Position numbers and translations under genes: made by a program. A DNA stretch of 64,000 nt from Solibacillus sp. FSL R7-0682 (GTDB lineage: Bacteria; Bacillota; Bacilli; Bacillales_A; Planococcaceae). Where the stretch lies: contig NZ_JBBOUI010000001.1 of assembly GCF_038005985.1 (NCBI RefSeq), positions 169,501 through 233,500 of the forward strand, in the 5' to 3' direction. The stretch's first letter is position 1; each line of letters starts with the position of its first letter. This document shows, one piece after another, positions 1 to 8,542 of the stretch. The notes beneath the pieces were generated by a model that had not been told where the DNA came from, did no database searches, and worked only from the letters and a program-made list of their open reading frames with translations.

Positions 1-1
1 G

Positions 2-880
2 AATTCAATTGGAGAAACATTGAAAGAAATAAGATTGGCAAAGGGTATTACACAAACGTATATATCTAAAGAAGCTGAGATTACTCAAAGTAATTATTCC
101 AAATATGAAAAAGGAAATATTGATATGGGAAGTGAGGCATTTTTAAGAATTCTTGAAACTATGGATGTACAGCTTCAAGAATTTATGTACATTCAAAATG
201 ACCACCAATTATCAAAGAAAGAGGCAATTCTTTTAAATTTTTTCAAACTACCATTTCACAATTTATCTGCACTCTCCGAATTACAAAATAAGTGCATAAA
301 GTATTTAGAGCAATCAAATAGTGTATTAATTCAAGATATTTTAATATTAATAGAAGCACTTAAGATTATTTATATTGAAAATGATTTAGCTAAGGGGCGA
401 CAAATCGTAGCACCAATTTGGAATCGTCTATGCAAAAATGATGAATTATTTGTTTATGATATATATTTTCTAAATGCAATTCTCTATATTTTTTCACTAG
501 AGGAAGTACTGAATATTAAACATTATTTACTAAGAGCGTACAAAAAGTATCAGGACTTTCCGAATACTTTAGCCATTTTTGTTAACCTACATATTAATAT
601 TTCTTTGCTTCTATTGGAAAATAAACTTTATGAGGAATCCTTAGACACTTTAGAAATTGTTGAAGAGATATGCACAAAAAAACGTCAATATTTTCAACTT
701 TCTATTATTTATATAAGGAAAGGCATATGCTTAAATAATCTTAAAAAAAATGGCGATGATTTAATAGAAAAAGGAATTCATTGGTTGCAAATGTTTGATG
801 AAGTTGATGCCCTCGAAATCATGCAAAACGAAATTGACCTTTACAATAAAAATCAAAACATTTCTTCTAGTAGAACATAA
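2..880 (+). CDS. Rgg/RRNPP-like transcriptional regulator, 5' end off window
   Basis: N-terminal XRE-type helix-turn-helix (roughly residues 1-60, with GITQTYISKEAEITQSNYSK as the recognition region) followed by about 220 residues of helical, TPR-like sequence. This is the layout of Rgg/PlcR-type regulators, which bind a short secreted peptide and DNA. The frame is open from base 2, and the residues before the TTG at 20 (NSIGET) match the usual family N-terminus, so the real start lies left of the window and the TTG is probably internal. No pheromone-type peptide gene was seen downstream; it may lie upstream, outside the window. The Rgg-like assignment rests on domain order and is fairly safe; the target genes are unknown. 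Confidence 0.75.
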   Translation, partial: NSIGETLKEIRLAKGITQTYISKEAEITQSNYSKYEKGNIDMGSEAFLRILETMDVQLQEFMYIQNDHQLSKKEAILLNFFKLPFHNLSALSELQNKCIKYLEQSNSVLIQDILILIEALKIIYIENDLAKGRQIVAPIWNRLCKNDELFVYDIYFLNAILYIFSLEEVLNIKHYLLRAYKKYQDFPNTLAIFVNLHINISLLLLENKLYEESLDTLEIVEEICTKKRQYFQLSIIYIRKGICLNNLKKNGDDLIEKGIHWLQMFDEVDALEIMQNEIDLYNKNQNISSSRT

Positions 881-885
881 GATAA

Positions 886-1124
886 AGGCTGGGCATAACT
901 ATATTAATAAATGGAAATCAGGATTGCAGTCAATAAAAATTTGAAGTTATTGAATTGATTGGAGTGCATGGTCGACTCCTAGTGGAAGAGAGCGTGACGC
1001 CTGAGACTACAGGCTCAGGCCACTCCCCTGGAAAGCGTACCCGGAACGTAAATCAATACCTTCTATAGCAAAAAAATCAGGTTTTTCTTATAGAAAAACC
1101 TGATTTTTTTATAATGTCCAGCCT
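886..1124. repeat. interspersed GC-rich element with imperfect terminal inverted repeats
   Basis: A 239-base block sits between the Rgg-like gene and the methyltransferase. Its ends, AGGCTGGGCAT (886-896) and ATGTCCAGCCT (1114-1124), are inverted repeats with 10 of 11 matches. The centre (about 970-1045) is much richer in GC than its surroundings and contains the pair CCTGAGACTACAGGCTCAGG, itself palindromic. From memory, similar blocks around 'CTCCTAGTGGAAGAGAGCGTGACGCC' type sequence recur between genes of Bacillales genomes; only one copy is in this window, so repetitiveness cannot be shown here. No ORF fits it. Confidence 0.55.
1071..1109. terminator. bidirectional intrinsic terminator
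   Basis: Perfect 17-bp stem (1071-1087 with 1093-1109) around a 5-base loop, with A-run and T-run flanks, so it can end transcripts from either side. It forms the right part of the interspersed element and lies downstream of both the Rgg-like gene and the minus-strand methyltransferase. Confidence 0.85.
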
Positions 1125-1190
1125 CTGCCTCTTCCAAGAAATATCGATGCTACAAATCATTATGAAATTTTTAAATCTTTTGCAAAGCAC

Positions 1191-1889
1191 TCATGCTTTT
1201 TTAAACAAACCTACGATGAAATCCTCCAGCCCGAATTCATTTTCGTGTAAATGCTCATATTGCATATCTCTTATTTCAATTTCCATAAATTCGTGGAAGA
1301 TTGCTTGTAATTTTTCTTTGTTATACCCCAGCCCCCCATGTAAGCTTCGATCAATGTAATATTGCTGATCAGATAAGGAAGAGCCGCCGTATTTTCCATT
1401 CTCTTTAAATGCACTTATAGAAAATTGACCTTTATTTGCTAAATGCTTCTGAATTAATTGTATGTAAGATATTCTTCGGTGTGGTGCTAAATGATGGAAA
1501 CAGCCTGAATCATAAATGAAATTGAATTTTTGGCATGGTAAATCTAAATCAAAAATATTTTCACAAACAAAGTGAATTTGTACGTTATCATTGGCTGCCT
1601 GGTCAGTTGCCCACGCAATCGCCTCTTTTGATAAATCTACTGCGGTAACTGAAAACCCTTGCTTAGCTAAGTAAATGGCATTTCGTCCATTGCCACAGCC
1701 GAGTTCAAGTACATGGCATGGCCTTATATTTTCCCTTTCAACATATTTGACTAAATGCTCGTCGGGTGTGTCGCAAAAAAATGGAATATCGTTTGATTTT
1801 TCTTTATAAAATGAATCCCAAAATTCTTTAGGCTCTCTTAATAGAGAGTCTAATAATTGCATTAAATCATGCTCACTTTTCACTATCAT
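1191..1889 (-). CDS. class I SAM-dependent methyltransferase
   Basis: 232-residue protein with a Rossmann-type methyltransferase fold. Motif I is LELGCGNGRNA (about residues 61-71), followed by the acidic end of strand 2 in VTAVDLS (about 80-86) and the motif IV-like YDSGCFHHL. It resembles small-molecule methyltransferases of the Methyltransf_25/TehB-like kind; the acceptor substrate cannot be read from sequence. ATG start with a GGAGG-type ribosome site (plus-strand bases 1891-1899). It is a single-gene unit convergent with the Rgg-like gene, sharing the 1071-1109 terminator. Confidence 0.8.
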   Translation of the reverse strand: MIVKSEHDLMQLLDSLLREPKEFWDSFYKEKSNDIPFFCDTPDEHLVKYVERENIRPCHVLELGCGNGRNAIYLAKQGFSVTAVDLSKEAIAWATDQAANDNVQIHFVCENIFDLDLPCQKFNFIYDSGCFHHLAPHRRISYIQLIQKHLANKGQFSISAFKENGKYGGSSLSDQQYYIDRSLHGGLGYNKEKLQAIFHEFMEIEIRDMQYEHLHENEFGLEDFIVGLFKKA

Positions 1890-2248
1890 GAATGACCTCC
1901 TCCTTTTCCTAATAATTGTAATAAAAAGAGGGGCTTTCTTTGTTACATACCGTTTAAGAAAATATTAAATACATCGTTATAAAGAGGATACAAAGCATTA
2001 AAAAGTAAACTTAAATCAAGTTTGTATAGCTTATAAGAGTTGATGGGGGCTAAGGAGTACTAATATTCAATAACCATTAATAATAGACTGACGAGCCCTA
2101 TAAATATGTATAATGAAGACGCAACAACAAAGAATTGTTACAAGTATTACAAATATTACTTGATTTTGGGTTTGCTTGATGGCATTCAGACTTATTAATG
2201 ATGTAGTATGCAACCCTCTTGTGTAAAATTTATCCAAGGGGGAATTTA
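1890..2248. other. intergenic region, no gene seen
   Basis: About 360 bases of AT-rich sequence between divergent genes. It must hold both promoters. A TATAAT-like hexamer (2109-2114) occurs, but its best upstream partner, TAGACT at 2084-2089, is 19 bases away, so I do not call it. No structured RNA or ORF with a ribosome site was recognised. Confidence 0.4.
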
Positions 2249-3223
2249 ATGATTAACAATCTTTCTATTAATGAAATACAAGAGGCTCAAAAACATACTA
2301 ATTTTGTTATATTAATGCCAATATTATCTGAAGCATATGCGATTCAAAATATTACGGTAAGAAAAGAAACGAATGAACAACGCTCTTCTATTCGTTTTGA
2401 ATTACATAATAACGGACGCATCATTCGAGTAAAGCAGTTTTTTTATGATTGGGCAATTCCAGTAATTACTGCTGACACAAATTTAATAAGTCAAGGTGAG
2501 TCCTTTGAAATTGACGGTATCATTGGGTTTATCGGTATAGATTATAAAGGGCATCAAGCAGCATGCTTTTCTAAGTGGTTTACTACTATTGAAGTGTCTG
2601 TTTTGACAGGTAATTTTGATGAAGAAGAAATCATAACAATATTTAAAAGCTTAAAAGTGGTAGATAAAGATGCAATTCATAAAATAGGTAAGCAATCTTT
2701 TTCAACATGTAGCCATACTGCTCGTTTTAACCTCCCAAAATGGGACAGTTATGACGAAATTACTCGTGTATCATGGTATGAATCTAAGGAAAGTAATTTA
2801 ATTGAGAAAAGTAGGGAACTAGGAATTGAATTACCTCAGTTTCATAATGAATATTACTTAGATTCAATAGGTTATAAAAGTCATTATATTGGTGAAGAGT
2901 TTCATTTTTTATATCGATCCGAAAAAGATTATACAAACGGATTTTGGTTATGGATTGCTCCTAAAGGAATATCCGATCCATTACCTTCAAAAATGGGGCG
3001 TAAAGTCGGAGGTAGACAAAGTTGGAACGTAAAAAAAGTGGGAGGTTCTACTTTACATATTCCAATAAATGAAGTTGTTTTGTGTAGACAAAATACGAAA
3101 TATAAAAGCTGGATGCTCCATTGGGAGAGCGATAATAAGATTTATCATTTCTATTCTAGAGCTAGTATGAAAAATAACATTCGAGATATTCGGGCATTTT
3201 TATTGAAATTATATGCCCGATAA
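2249..3223 (+). CDS. conserved hypothetical protein, not recognised
   Basis: 324-residue soluble protein with no signal peptide or membrane segment. I chose the ATG at 2249 because AAGGGGGAA lies just before it (about 2236-2244); an in-frame TTG at 2219 lacks one. The first ~140 residues are rich in beta-type sequence; the C-terminal half is aromatic and basic (HFLYRSEKDYTNGFWLWIAP). No catalytic motif was recognised. It is followed by an independent oxidoreductase gene and looks monocistronic. Function unknown. Confidence 0.75.
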   Translation: MINNLSINEIQEAQKHTNFVILMPILSEAYAIQNITVRKETNEQRSSIRFELHNNGRIIRVKQFFYDWAIPVITADTNLISQGESFEIDGIIGFIGIDYKGHQAACFSKWFTTIEVSVLTGNFDEEEIITIFKSLKVVDKDAIHKIGKQSFSTCSHTARFNLPKWDSYDEITRVSWYESKESNLIEKSRELGIELPQFHNEYYLDSIGYKSHYIGEEFHFLYRSEKDYTNGFWLWIAPKGISDPLPSKMGRKVGGRQSWNVKKVGGSTLHIPINEVVLCRQNTKYKSWMLHWESDNKIYHFYSRASMKNNIRDIRAFLLKLYAR

Positions 3224-3340
3224 AGTTTTTCTTTTAGAAAATGTATAACTAATTCTTATAGCTTTCAATAAAGTTCTTCAATTTTCCTTATGGACTAAAT
3301 ATTGGTAAAGTTTGGTTATAAGTGATTGGAGGGATTTCTA

Positions 3341-4309
3341 ATGAAATCAATTGTTCAAAATGAATTTGGTGATGCGAATGTTCTTTCATATGTTGAGGTA
3401 GATATCCCTAAAATAGAGGATGGGGAATGTCTCATCCAAGTGGCCTATACGAGTGTGAACTATGCAGATATTAAAGCTCGAACAGGAAATAAAGCAAAAG
3501 GCAATTTTCCTTTTACGGTAGGATTGGATGCCGCAGGGACGATTTTAAAGACAAATGTAAATTCTAAATTTGCTATTGGTGACCGAGTTATTGCATTTCC
3601 TAAAGCGGGTTCCTATGCAGAGTACGTTGTAGCCAATGAGCTGTTAGTGTATAAAATTCCGGATACCCTTTCGTTTGAACAAGCCGCTACAATGCCGACT
3701 GTTTCGATTTTATCCTACATGCTGCTTCATGAAATTGGGCAAGTACAAAAAAGCGATACGATCGTCGTTCATAGTGCGGCGGGGGGAGTAGGTTCAATGC
3801 TCGTACAGCTAGCAAAGTTAGCGGGCGTACAAAAAATCATTGCAACAGTTGGAAACCTAGATAAAGCTAGTTACGTAAAAGAATTAGGGGCAGATGTCAT
3901 CTGTACGTATGCATCCTTTTCACAGGAAGTATTAAAGGAAACAGAGAAAGTTGGGGCAAATGTTATTTTTGACTCTGTTTCAGGGGATGTGACAAGTGAA
4001 AGTTTAAAATGCTTAGCGCTTTATGGAACCCTTGTTCAATTTGGCAATAGTAGTGGAGAAGAGGGACATTTTAAAACAAGTGATGTACATAGTAGCTGTA
4101 GAAATATTAGAGGCTTTAGTTTAGGGACAACAAGAAAATACGACCCTGCTCGCCTAGCACCAGTTGCGGAAAAAGTGATTCAGTTTTTTGAATCTAATCA
4201 AATCACACTGCCAATTGCACAAGTATTCAATTTATGTGATGCCGCAAAAGCGCATCGCTTAGTCGAAAGCCGTAAGTATAAAGGAAAAGTACTACTTAAA
4301 ATTGAATGA
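3341..4309 (+). CDS. quinone oxidoreductase-like MDR-family reductase
   Basis: 322-residue medium-chain dehydrogenase/reductase of the zinc-independent quinone reductase (QorA) type. The N-terminal catalytic domain contains the VGLDAAG segment, and the nucleotide-binding site is HSAAGGVGSMLVQLA, typical of NADPH-binding members. The zinc-binding cysteines of alcohol dehydrogenases are absent, as expected for this branch. The ATG at 3341 is preceded by GGAGGGA at 3328-3334; an in-frame upstream TTG lacks a site. The likely reaction is NADPH-dependent reduction of quinones or enones; the true substrate is unknown. Confidence 0.85.
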   Translation: MKSIVQNEFGDANVLSYVEVDIPKIEDGECLIQVAYTSVNYADIKARTGNKAKGNFPFTVGLDAAGTILKTNVNSKFAIGDRVIAFPKAGSYAEYVVANELLVYKIPDTLSFEQAATMPTVSILSYMLLHEIGQVQKSDTIVVHSAAGGVGSMLVQLAKLAGVQKIIATVGNLDKASYVKELGADVICTYASFSQEVLKETEKVGANVIFDSVSGDVTSESLKCLALYGTLVQFGNSSGEEGHFKTSDVHSSCRNIRGFSLGTTRKYDPARLAPVAEKVIQFFESNQITLPIAQVFNLCDAAKAHRLVESRKYKGKVLLKIE

Positions 4310-4408
4310 ATATAGCATAGAAATACCGGATTATTTTTTGAGAAATTTGCTTAACATAGAAACATCTTTTATTTTTGAATGCAAAATAAATTTCTTGGAG
4401 ATGAGCTC

Positions 4409-4633
4409 ATGATGAAACTTTGGTGGGTGACAAACTTTTTATGGTTCATTTTATTTGTTGCTTTATCTGTATTTATCGGTATTAGGAGTGTGGATGGCAC
4501 AGGAGCAGAGCAAACGCCGGAACTAAGATTAGTTGCTTTTATTGTTTTGGTAGCGTTTTTTGCCTTTATTTTATTGTGCCAATTAGGGTTTTTATATTTC
4601 ATTAAAAAAGGAAAGTCCGCTTCAGTTGAATAA
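4409..4633 (+). CDS. small two-span membrane protein, unknown
   Basis: 74 residues starting at the ATG at 4409, with TTGGAG about eight bases upstream. Two hydrophobic segments (about residues 4-25 and 42-67) flank a short polar loop containing DGTGAEQTPELR, and the tail is basic (KKGKS). This suggests a hairpin integral membrane protein. It is followed after 25 bases by an acetyltransferase, so the two may be cotranscribed. I do not recognise the family. Confidence 0.65.
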   Translation: MMKLWWVTNFLWFILFVALSVFIGIRSVDGTGAEQTPELRLVAFIVLVAFFAFILLCQLGFLYFIKKGKSASVE

Positions 4634-4658
4634 CGAAAAGGAATAGAGAAGGAGCATT

Positions 4659-5132
4659 ATGACGGTATTTACAATTACAGAACATAATAGAGAAAAGGTC
4701 ATTGAATTTTTTAATGAGCATTGGGGTTCTCCGGAAATGGTTATTTCTTCAGGGACTTATAATTGCAGCGAACTAGATGGCTTTGTATTTCAAGAAAATA
4801 ATCAATTACTTGGTTTAGTGACATATGTATTTCATGATGAAGAAGTAGAAATTATTTCTTTAGATAGCATTTTAGAAGGGAAGGGCATTGGATCTCTTTT
4901 AACGAAAGAAGTGGAAGAGATAGTGCAACGTAAGGGCATTAAAACGATTTCTTTAGTGACAACGAATGATAATTTAAATGCACTGAAGTTCTATCAAAAA
5001 AGAGGCTATAAGATTGATGCAGTTTTTCCAAATGCGGTCGAACAGGCTAGAAAAATTAAGCCTACGATTCCTTTGATCGGTAATGATGGGATCCCAATTC
5101 GAGATGAGTTACGGCTTATCAAAAATTTATAG
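4659..5132 (+). CDS. GNAT-family N-acetyltransferase
   Basis: 157-residue GNAT enzyme. The acetyl-CoA pyrophosphate-binding motif is EGKGIGSLL (about residues 73-81), and the C-terminal NALKFYQKRGYKID is the usual late GNAT motif. The acceptor is unknown. ATG start with GAAGGAG upstream. It sits just before the TPP riboswitch region, which starts a new transcription unit. Confidence 0.85.
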   Translation: MTVFTITEHNREKVIEFFNEHWGSPEMVISSGTYNCSELDGFVFQENNQLLGLVTYVFHDEEVEIISLDSILEGKGIGSLLTKEVEEIVQRKGIKTISLVTTNDNLNALKFYQKRGYKIDAVFPNAVEQARKIKPTIPLIGNDGIPIRDELRLIKNL

Positions 5133-5217
5133 TAAGGTTTGCTTATTTTGCAATTAACGTAAAAAATTAGATTGCAAATAACAAACAGATTCAGTAGACT
5201 GAAATCAATTAAATGTA

Positions 5218-5297
5218 TTTGCAGGGGGACACATTGTGTTGAGAAGGTAAAACCTGACCCTTAGAACCTGACCGTTAATACGGACGTAGGGAGCAAA
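5218..5297 (+). promoter_or_regulatory. TPP riboswitch aptamer 1
   Basis: Contains the conserved thi-box elements TTGAGAAGGT, ACCCTTAGAACCTGA and a final CGTAGGGAGCA. The closing helix P1 pairs TTTGC (5218-5222) with GCAAA (5293-5297). It is followed by its own terminator at 5322. Thiamine pyrophosphate binding should favour that terminator and switch off tenA-thiD. Confidence 0.93.
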
Positions 5298-5321
5298 GTG
5301 CACAGTATTATTATGTACTTT

Positions 5322-5347
5322 AGCTCTCCATTTTTGGAGGGCTTTTC
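5322..5347 (+). terminator. terminator of TPP riboswitch 1
   Basis: GCTCTCC (5323-5329) pairs with GGAGGGC (5336-5342) around a T5 loop, followed by TTTTC. This is the expression platform of the first aptamer. Confidence 0.85.
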
Positions 5348-5363
5348 TTTTGCAAATCTTTTA

Positions 5364-5444
5364 ATTGCGGGGGGACACATTGTGTTGAGAAGGTTAAAAC
5401 CTGACCCTTAGAACCTGACAGTTAATACTGGCGTAGGGAGCAAT
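5364..5444 (+). promoter_or_regulatory. TPP riboswitch aptamer 2
   Basis: A second complete thi-box 66 bases after the first, nearly identical in the core (TTGAGAAGGT, ACCCTTAGAACCTGA, CGTAGGGAGCA). Its P1 differs: ATTGC (5364-5368) with GCAAT (5440-5444). Its helix opposite the sensor arm also differs (CAGTTAATACTG), with compensating bases that keep pairing, which supports both copies being functional. Confidence 0.93.
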
Positions 5445-5468
5445 GCTTAGGTGTAATTTACACTTTTT

Positions 5469-5499
5469 AGGCGTCTCTATGTTTAGAGACGCCTTTTTG
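5469..5499 (+). terminator. terminator of TPP riboswitch 2
   Basis: Perfect 11-bp stem (5469-5479 with 5484-5494), 4-base loop and a T run. It ends 32 bases before tenA and is stronger than the first terminator. Confidence 0.92.
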
Positions 5500-5530
5500 C
5501 GCTTACGTCCACCAAAAAGGAGGACTAACA

Positions 5531-6220
5531 ATGGATTTTTGTGAAAATGTAAGACAAGAAACGGATTATTTTTGGGAGGCAAGCTTTACACACCCTTTTG
5601 TACAGGGAATTGCAGATGGAACGCTACCACTTGAAAAGTTTAAGTATTATATGTTGCAAGATGCGTACTACTTGAAGCACTATACAAAGCTTTTAGCATT
5701 GTTAGCAGCAAAGGCGAGTAATGACGAAGATATTAAATATTTTTTAAAGTCGGCGGAATTGATTCATACAGTTGAATTAGAGCTGCACGAAACTACTTTT
5801 AAAGTATTACAAGTGAGTGAACTGGAGCTAAGCGAATTTCATCCTGCGCCTGCTGCTTATAACTACGTCAGTCATATGTATAATGCGTTGCATAACGGAA
5901 CAATAGCAGAAGCATTTTCGGCGATCTTACCATGTCCATGGCTATATCAAGAAATTGGGGAAAGACTAAAAGATGCAAAACCACAAATTCCCCTTTATAA
6001 GCAATGGATTGAATTTTACGCTTCCGATGAAATGAAGGCATCAATTCAATTACAAAAAGATATGCTGAATCGGTTTGTAAAAGAAGAACCTGCTAAAGAG
6101 CAACTTTTTATAAAGCATTTTGAGAAGAGTTGCTATTATGAATGGATGTTTTGGGAGATGTCATGGACGATGCAAGATTGGAAGCAGGGAGTGTACGTGT
6201 ATGAGCCTTCAATTGATTAA
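5531..6220 (+). CDS. tenA: aminopyrimidine aminohydrolase / thiaminase II
   Basis: 229-residue all-helical TenA protein. TenA hydrolyses 4-amino-5-aminomethyl-2-methylpyrimidine (from degraded thiamine) to the hydroxymethyl form, which ThiD then phosphorylates. Visible family features are the N-terminal FTHPFVQGIADGTL, the YYMLQDAYYLKHY segment, and the catalytic cysteine in ILPCPWLYQEIG (about residues 135-146). The ATG at 5531 follows AAAGGAGGA. The position behind two TPP riboswitches and before thiD fits thiamine salvage. No thiE or thiM follows, so coupling to the thiazole must be encoded elsewhere. Confidence 0.95.
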   Translation: MDFCENVRQETDYFWEASFTHPFVQGIADGTLPLEKFKYYMLQDAYYLKHYTKLLALLAAKASNDEDIKYFLKSAELIHTVELELHETTFKVLQVSELELSEFHPAPAAYNYVSHMYNALHNGTIAEAFSAILPCPWLYQEIGERLKDAKPQIPLYKQWIEFYASDEMKASIQLQKDMLNRFVKEEPAKEQLFIKHFEKSCYYEWMFWEMSWTMQDWKQGVYVYEPSID

Positions 6221-6320
6221 TCAACAACAACCAGGGGATAAGCAAGCTGCAAAGTTTACTTATGATGATAGTGGAACCTTTCAAATCGAGATAGAGTATT
6301 TAACGGAGGTGCAACTATGA
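6201..6320 (+). CDS. 39-residue protein linking tenA and thiD
   Basis: Starts inside the end of tenA in another frame, with AGGGAG (6186-6191) nine bases before its ATG. Its TGA overlaps the thiD ATG as ATGA, so translation of tenA, this ORF and thiD would be coupled. The product is acidic and polar (ends TFQIEIEYLTEVQL) with no cysteine pair or C-terminal Gly-Gly, so it is not ThiS. It could be a real microprotein, or simply a device that carries ribosomes to thiD. Family not recognised. Confidence 0.55.
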   Translation: MSLQLINQQQPGDKQAAKFTYDDSGTFQIEIEYLTEVQL

Positions 6321-7129
6321 TTGCCTGTACAATTGCCGGGTCTGACAGTGGCGGAGGGGCTGGAATTCAAGCTGACTTAAAAACCTTTCAGGAGTTAAAT
6401 GTATTTGGTACAAGTGTCATCACTGCTTTAACGGCGCAAAATACATTAGGCGTCCATGGTGTTTTTCCAGTAGACACCGCATTTGTAGAAGCGCAATTAT
6501 GTGCCGTTCTTGAGGACATTAATATAAAAGCAATTAAAACAGGCATGCTTTTCGATGCTTCTATTATTCAAGCTGTTGCAACTATTTTAAAAAAATATCA
6601 AATACCACTCGTTATTGATCCTGTGATGATAGCAAAGGGTGGAGAAAGCTTGTTATTAAAAGAAGCCGTTGAAGCATTAAAGGAAAATTTACTGCCGTTA
6701 GCAACAGTTTGTACACCGAATATCCCGGAAGCAGAAGTCATTACAGGGATGAAAATTAGAACAGAACAAGATGTTTACGAAGCCGCTCAACAAATTTTAA
6801 AGTTAGGCGTTTCCTGTGTTGTGATGAAGGGTGGACACTTAGATGGAGCAATGGCTAAGGATTCAGTATTTACTTTAAACGAGCCTCCTTTTCATCTAGA
6901 GACCGAACGAATAAATACAAAACAAACACATGGAACAGGCTGCACCTTCTCGGCCGCTTTAACTGCTCAATTAGCAAAGGGACAAAATTTAAAAGACGCA
7001 ATTATTGAAGCGAAAAAGTTTGTCCATCTTGCTATCCAAGAGCCGTTGAATATTGGGCATGGTTTCGGTCCTACTAACCATTTTGCCTATCGCCAATTTG
7101 AAGGGAAGTGTCCGGTACATGTATTTTGA
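6317..7129 (+). CDS. thiD: hydroxymethylpyrimidine / phosphomethylpyrimidine kinase
   Basis: 270-residue ribokinase-fold enzyme. ThiD phosphorylates HMP and then HMP-P to give HMP-PP for thiamine phosphate synthesis. The N-terminal AGSDSGGGAGIQADLKTF is diagnostic; DPVMIAKGG, TPNIPEAE and GTGCTFSAA (the anion hole and catalytic region near residues 211-219) are all present. ATG overlaps the preceding small ORF, and GGAGG lies at 6305-6309. Last gene of the TPP-controlled operon. Confidence 0.95.
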   Translation: MIACTIAGSDSGGGAGIQADLKTFQELNVFGTSVITALTAQNTLGVHGVFPVDTAFVEAQLCAVLEDINIKAIKTGMLFDASIIQAVATILKKYQIPLVIDPVMIAKGGESLLLKEAVEALKENLLPLATVCTPNIPEAEVITGMKIRTEQDVYEAAQQILKLGVSCVVMKGGHLDGAMAKDSVFTLNEPPFHLETERINTKQTHGTGCTFSAALTAQLAKGQNLKDAIIEAKKFVHLAIQEPLNIGHGFGPTNHFAYRQFEGKCPVHVF

Positions 7130-7162
7130 TTTAGATAATTAAAAAGGTGCAAAATCAAGCTC

Positions 7163-7210
7163 AAACCATCTCTTTTTTGAATAATTTTCATAAGGAGATG
7201 GTTTTTTATT
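7163..7210 (+). terminator. terminator after thiD
   Basis: AAACCATCTC (7163-7172) pairs with GAGATGGTTT (7195-7204), followed by a T-rich run. Confidence 0.88.
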
Positions 7211-7291
7211 TTTAGCTATAAAAATATTGAGAATTATTGGATAATTAAATTAGGTTTATGTAAACATTTTGCATTGAAAGGGAGGCATTTT

Positions 7292-8485
7292 ATGCAAAGT
7301 ATCGTATCTAAAATAGTAAATTATTTGCCAACAGAACAGTTAAATAGTTATTGGGATCATTTCGAGCAAGTTGCTTTTGCGATTTATGATAGTGAAAAAG
7401 TTTATTTGTTTAATCATCCAAATTATAAGGACCAACCATACATAGAACTAGTTAAAACATCTGAATTTCAAGCGTGTACGTGTATTATATTTGAAGGTGT
7501 CCCAACAGCGATTGTTGATACAAGATTATGTGATTCGTATGAAACAATATATTCAGTAATTGTTCATGAATCATTTCATGGTTTCCAATATCTCTTAAAT
7601 GAAAGTCGCCTTCCGAATGAAATTAGTGGATTTACCTATCCGATTGATTTTAATAATATTCAACTCCGTATTCTGGAGAGAACGAATCTTTATGAAGCAT
7701 TTATTGCTGAAGATTTACAGATGCAAGCCCAGTATATAAATGAATTTATTGAAATTCGGGAAAAAAGAAGAAGGTTATTTCCAGAGTATGTAGAATACGA
7801 AAATTTGATTGAAACAGTAGAAGGCCCAGCTTTTTATGTAGAATATCAGGCTTTAAAGGATGTACAAAAAAATAAACAAAACTCTCTTGACCAATATGTT
7901 TCCATGTTACTTGATAGTGAAGCTAGCCAGCTGAATATTAGGCGAAGCTGCTATAGTTCCGGCTTATTTATTTGCTTATTGCTAGATAAGATTTCAGAAA
8001 GCTGGAAAGTTGAATTTATGAAATCAAAATTAGATGTATATAGTTTTTTCAAAGAAATTTACCCTAATTATTATGCTGTACCAATAGCACTTCCTGAGAA
8101 TGCAAGAGAAGTGAATGAAATAATACAAAACGTAATAAGCGAAAGGAAAAAATCATTCGATGATTTCGAGAAATTACCAGGGGTTAAATTATTTGTTGAA
8201 GGTGCAATAAAGATAACAGGTTTTGATCCAATGAATATTACTTTACTTAATAATAAAGCACTTCATCGTACCTTTTTAAAAGTAAAAATAGCAGACGAAG
8301 AATATGTTATTCAAGGCCCTGTATGTACGGAGTTTCAACAGCACTTCATGCAAATCGAGTCAATACAAATGTATGTAACAGAATGTCCGAGACAAGTCGG
8401 AAATCAAGTAAGTATTAGTAATATTGGGGAAGTGAAAGGGATGCTTAAATTATTGGATTCGAATTTATATCGAGTAAAGGTTTAA
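7292..8485 (+). CDS. putative HExxH metalloprotein, uncharacterised
   Basis: 397 residues from the ATG at 7292, preceded by AAGGGAGG. The segment VHESFHGFQYLLNE (about residues 96-109) contains HExxH, the zinc-binding core of gluzincin-type peptidases. A downstream acidic stretch (YEAFIAEDLQMQAQ) might provide a third ligand, but that is inference. The C-terminal ~100 residues look like a separate beta-rich domain. No signal peptide, so probably cytoplasmic. I do not recognise the family; peptidase activity is only suggested by the motif. Confidence 0.7.
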   Translation: MQSIVSKIVNYLPTEQLNSYWDHFEQVAFAIYDSEKVYLFNHPNYKDQPYIELVKTSEFQACTCIIFEGVPTAIVDTRLCDSYETIYSVIVHESFHGFQYLLNESRLPNEISGFTYPIDFNNIQLRILERTNLYEAFIAEDLQMQAQYINEFIEIREKRRRLFPEYVEYENLIETVEGPAFYVEYQALKDVQKNKQNSLDQYVSMLLDSEASQLNIRRSCYSSGLFICLLLDKISESWKVEFMKSKLDVYSFFKEIYPNYYAVPIALPENAREVNEIIQNVISERKKSFDDFEKLPGVKLFVEGAIKITGFDPMNITLLNNKALHRTFLKVKIADEEYVIQGPVCTEFQQHFMQIESIQMYVTECPRQVGNQVSISNIGEVKGMLKLLDSNLYRVKV

Positions 8486-8542
8486 ATTCCAAATCAGAGA
8501 AAGTAATTTTAAAAAAAATAAATTTAAATATGAGGGTTAACT

